Assembly (NCBI RefSeq): GCF_003014695.1 | Contig: NZ_PYAS01000002.1 | Coordinates: 372,001-436,000, forward strand | Source: Dyadobacter jiangsuensis | GTDB taxonomy: Bacteria; Bacteroidota; Bacteroidia; Cytophagales; Spirosomataceae | Reading direction: 5' to 3' | Length of the DNA: 64,000 nucleotides | In this document: one piece after another, positions 61,599-64,000 of the stretch | Layout of the letters: the number at the start of each line of letters is the position of its first letter | Position numbering within the stretch: position 1 is the first letter of the stretch | Notes under the pieces: model-generated | Seen by the model: the letters and a program-made list of their open reading frames with translations, nothing else | What the model was told of the DNA's origin: nothing | Databases searched by the model: none | Made by a program: the position numbers and the translations under genes

Positions 61599-62426
61599 AT
61601 GGCAGTTAAAAAATTAAAACCTACAAGTGCTGGTCAGCGTTTCCGCTCGGCTCCTACATTCGAGGAGATCACCGCGTCGAAGCCTGAGAAGAGTCTTCTG
61701 GAACCCATCAAAAGAACAGGTGGTCGTAACAGCCAGGGACATCGTACCATGCGATATATTGGTGGCGGTCACAAGAAAAAATACCGCGTTATCGACTTCA
61801 AAAGAAATCGTTTCGACGCTCCCGCTACTGTCCTTACGATCGAATACGATCCAAACCGCTCAGCGCGTATCGCCCTGATCCAGTTTGAGGACCAAGAAAA
61901 ACGTTACATCATCGCTCCGAACGGCCTGAAAGTTGGACAAGTTATCGTGTCTGGCAATTCAGTAGCTCCTGAGGTTGGAAATGCCCTTCCATTGGGATCT
62001 ATGCCTGTCGGTACGATCGTACACAATATCGAATTGACTCCTGGTAAAGGTGGTCAGTTTGCAAGAAGCGCCGGCGCTTACGCGCAGCTGGTAGCGAGAG
62101 AAGGTGGTAAATATGCCGTATTGAAAATGCCATCAGGCGAAATGCGTATGGTATTGGCTACTTGTATCGCAACAGTTGGTGTAGTTTCGAATGCTAGCCA
62201 CATGAACGTTTCGCTTGGAAAAGCAGGACGCAGAAGATGGTTGGGACGTCGTCCACGCGTACGTGGTGTTGCTATGAACCCTGTTGATCACCCGATGGGT
62301 GGTGGTGAAGGCCGTTCGTCAGGAGGTCAGCCTCGTTCTAGAAATGGTCAGTTCGCGAAGGGTCTTAAGACACGTAACCGCAACAAGCATTCTGAGAAAT
62401 TGATTATCAGCCGTCGTAAAAAATAA
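61599..62426 (+). CDS. rplB: Ribosomal protein L2
   Basis: A 275-residue core protein of the 50S needed for peptidyl transferase assembly. Conserved phrases [35 protein letters not shown] and the universally kept [18 protein letters not shown] near the C-terminus, including the histidine implicated in activity, are intact. It leads into rpsS after seven bases. Confidence 0.98.
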   Translation: MAVKKLKPTSAGQRFRSAPTFEEITASKPEKSLLEPIKRTGGRNSQGHRTMRYIGGGHKKKYRVIDFKRNRFDAPATVLTIEYDPNRSARIALIQFEDQEKRYIIAPNGLKVGQVIVSGNSVAPEVGNALPLGSMPVGTIVHNIELTPGKGGQFARSAGAYAQLVAREGGKYAVLKMPSGEMRMVLATCIATVGVVSNASHMNVSLGKAGRRRWLGRRPRVRGVAMNPVDHPMGGGEGRSSGGQPRSRNGQFAKGLKTRNRNKHSEKLIISRRKK

Positions 62427-62433
62427 GTAGAAC

Positions 62434-62712
62434 ATGGCACGCTCATTAAAAAAAGGACCATATATCGACTTTCGTCTCGAAGCCAAAGTTGAAACGATGA
62501 ACAACTCGTCGCGTAAATCTGTCATCAAGACCTGGTCGCGACGCTCAATGATTTCGCCTGATTTTATCGGGCACACATTTGCAGTTCACAACGGAAACAA
62601 ATTCATTCCGGTTTACGTGACTGAAAACATGGTAGGACACAAACTGGGCGAGTTCTCTCCAACCCGTAACTTCCGTGGCCACACCGCAAAAAAAGATAAA
62701 GGAAGAAAATAA
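62434..62712 (+). CDS. rpsS: Ribosomal protein S19
   Basis: A 92-residue protein of the 30S head. [38 protein letters not shown] and [19 protein letters not shown] give the complete family sequence. It is separated from rplV by a 50-base spacer that holds a small hairpin (GTCC-TAAC-GGAC near 62728-62739). No terminator T-run follows that hairpin, so read-through is expected. Confidence 0.98.
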   Translation: MARSLKKGPYIDFRLEAKVETMNNSSRKSVIKTWSRRSMISPDFIGHTFAVHNGNKFIPVYVTENMVGHKLGEFSPTRNFRGHTAKKDKGRK

Positions 62713-62762
62713 TTTGTCGACGTAGCTGGTCCTAACGGACGAGCCGATATCTGAAAAGAAAC

Positions 62763-63137
62763 ATGGAAGCAAGAGCTATATTAAAAGACGTGCCTACCTC
62801 TCCTCGCAAGATGAGATTGGTGGCCGACATGATTCGCGGACAGAAGGTCAGCAAAGCGTTGGCACTTTTGAAATTCCAACCGAGAGCTTCATCGCCGGTT
62901 TTGCACAAAGTTCTTCTTTCAGCAGTTGCCAACTGGCAGCAACTGAACGAAGGATCAAAACTGGAAGACGCTGACCTGATCGTTAAAACCGTTTTCATCG
63001 ACGGTGGACGTATGTTGAAGCGTTTGCGCCCTGCACCTCAGGGAAGAGCACACAGAATCCGTAAGCGTTCTAACCACATCACGATCGTGGTTGACGACGC
63101 GTCGGTGTCAGTAAATGAAGCAGTAATCGAATCATAA
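62763..63137 (+). CDS. rplV: Ribosomal protein L22
   Basis: A 124-residue protein with a loop reaching into the exit tunnel. MEARAILKDVPTSPRKMRLVAD, FQPRASSPVLHKVLLSAVANWQ, and the tunnel loop IDGGRMLKRLRPAPQGRAHR are present. The C-terminal part (HITIVVDDASVSVNEAVIES) is a little longer than the E. coli end. rpsC follows after 19 bases. Confidence 0.97.
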   Translation: MEARAILKDVPTSPRKMRLVADMIRGQKVSKALALLKFQPRASSPVLHKVLLSAVANWQQLNEGSKLEDADLIVKTVFIDGGRMLKRLRPAPQGRAHRIRKRSNHITIVVDDASVSVNEAVIES

Positions 63138-63156
63138 GTAAAACGATCTATTTCGA

Positions 63157-63981
63157 ATGGGACAAAAGGTTAATCCGATAGGTCTAAGACTAGGAATTGT
63201 TAGAGGATGGGAATCTAGCTGGTACGGAGGAAAGGACTTCTCTGACAAACTGGTTGAAGACGAGAAAATCCGTAACTACATCAAAGCACGTATCCCGAAA
63301 GGATCGATTTCAAAAGTAGTTATTGAACGTACATTGAAGCGCATCACGTTGACGATCCACACTGCCCGTCCGGGTATCGTGATCGGAAAAGGTGGTAGCG
63401 AAGTTGATAAAATCAAAGAAGAGCTTAAAAAGATTACAGGCAAAGATGTTCAGATCAACATCTACGAAATCAAACGTCCTGAAATCGATGCGAAACTGGT
63501 AGGCGAAGCTATCGCTCAGCAATTGCAGGCTCGTATTTCTTACCGTCGTGCGATGAAGCAATCGATCGCTTCTGCAATGCGTGTAGGAACACAAGGAATC
63601 AAAATTCGTTTGGCAGGTCGTCTGGGTGGTGCTGAAATGGCCCGTACAGAAGAATACAAAGAAGGACGTATTCCTTTGCATACATTGAGAGCGGACATCG
63701 ATTACGCTATCTCCGAAGCACAAACTATCTACGGTAAGATCGGTATTAAAGTATGGATCTTCAAAGGTGAATTGTACGGAAAGCGTGACCTGACTCCAAG
63801 CGCAGCTACTGCGGCATCCGACAGAGCTGAAAGAAGCGCACAAGGCGGCGAGCGTGGTAACGATCGCGGCGGACGTGGCGACAGAAGAGGCGGTCGTGAC
63901 AGAAACGACGGTGCTCCACGTGGCGAAGGAGGAGGCGGTGATGCAGATCGTCGCAAACGCAACAAGAACAAGAAGAAGTAA
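63157..63981 (+). CDS. rpsC: Ribosomal protein S3 with Arg/Gly-rich C-terminal extension
   Basis: A 274-residue 30S protein at the mRNA entry channel, with helicase-like action on mRNA. The KH domain has [40 protein letters not shown] and [21 protein letters not shown] are normal. After about residue 215 the chain continues for some 60 residues rich in Arg, Gly and Asp ([17 protein letters not shown], then a GEGGGGD linker and KRNKNKKK). This low-complexity RGG-like tail is absent from E. coli S3 (233 residues). The stop lies just before the window end, where rplP would be expected. Confidence 0.95.
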   Translation: MGQKVNPIGLRLGIVRGWESSWYGGKDFSDKLVEDEKIRNYIKARIPKGSISKVVIERTLKRITLTIHTARPGIVIGKGGSEVDKIKEELKKITGKDVQINIYEIKRPEIDAKLVGEAIAQQLQARISYRRAMKQSIASAMRVGTQGIKIRLAGRLGGAEMARTEEYKEGRIPLHTLRADIDYAISEAQTIYGKIGIKVWIFKGELYGKRDLTPSAATAASDRAERSAQGGERGNDRGGRGDRRGGRDRNDGAPRGEGGGGDADRRKRNKNKKK

Positions 63982-64000
63982 TCAGATACTTTCCGGTATC

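Noticed and set aside
62728..62739. Terminator between rpsS and rplV
   Set aside because: The GTCC-TAAC-GGAC hairpin is short and no T-run follows, so it is treated as spacer structure only.

Overview
The window looks like a chromosomal segment of a member of the Bacteroidota, most likely a Cytophagales bacterium of Dyadobacter/Spirosoma type. This is inferred from gene content and promoter style, not from a database match. The clues are a carboxypeptidase-regulatory-domain TonB receptor, a type IX secretion (T9SS) sorting tail on a 1795-residue protease, a PorE-like TPR/PD40/OmpA lipoprotein, an ECF-type sigma factor, and promoters of the form TTTG-19-TAnnTTTG (seen at the TonB receptor, rpsL and fusA). 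Strong Shine-Dalgarno sequences are generally absent. No tRNA, rRNA, insertion sequence, prophage or CRISPR array was seen.

Layout. 1-6.2 kb: end of an unknown gene, a TonB-dependent receptor, a sugar epimerase-like protein, a small lipoprotein, an AraC regulator and a HigBA-like toxin-antitoxin pair. 6.2-11.8 kb: a minus-strand hexuronate operon (uxuA, SDR mannonate oxidoreductase, ThuA protein, Tat-exported Gfo/Idh/MocA protein) facing a LacI regulator, with a LacI-type operator between them and a strong terminator after the last gene. 11.9-21.3 kb: a Uma2 nuclease-fold gene, then a tightly packed five-gene minus-strand operon. It encodes a PfkB-HAD fusion, two paralogous beta-propeller/alpha-toroid secreted proteins flanking a ChbG/YdjC-type deacetylase, and a DUF3748 (YidR-like) lipoprotein. 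This is the best candidate in the window for an undescribed carbohydrate system.

21.3-28 kb: an orphan ECF sigma factor, a lipoprotein and housekeeping genes (lgt, yidD, a MoxR ATPase, prmC, ribD, aroE). 28.3-34.8 kb: a giant S8 protease with a T9SS tail and a secreted nucleoside hydrolase. 34.8-45.3 kb: two divergent operons that look like an amino-sugar scavenging locus. One has a NagX-like acyltransferase, an uncharacterised glycosidase-like protein and an HpcH-type aldolase; the other has a GH20 hexosaminidase, a ROK kinase, a FucP-like transporter and a XylR-type regulator. A 29-bp perfect inverted repeat follows. 45.4-55.5 kb: an M13 peptidase with a POT peptide transporter, a coiled-coil membrane protein, a LemA/TPM/TPM cluster, a DASH-like cryptochrome with altered flavin-site motifs, and the PorE-like lipoprotein.

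55.5-64 kb: the str/S10 ribosomal region (rpsL, rpsG, fusA, rpsJ, rplC, rplD, rplW, rplB, rpsS, rplV, rpsC). It is broken by terminator hairpins after rpsG, fusA and rpsJ, with new promoter elements after them. An 11-bp phased CCTGAC repeat lies upstream of rpsL, and a structured-looking spacer lies between rpsJ and rplC. The ribosomal genes prefer CGT and GGT codons, while the accessory genes are richer in CGC, GGC and GCG. This is what translational selection on highly expressed genes would produce.
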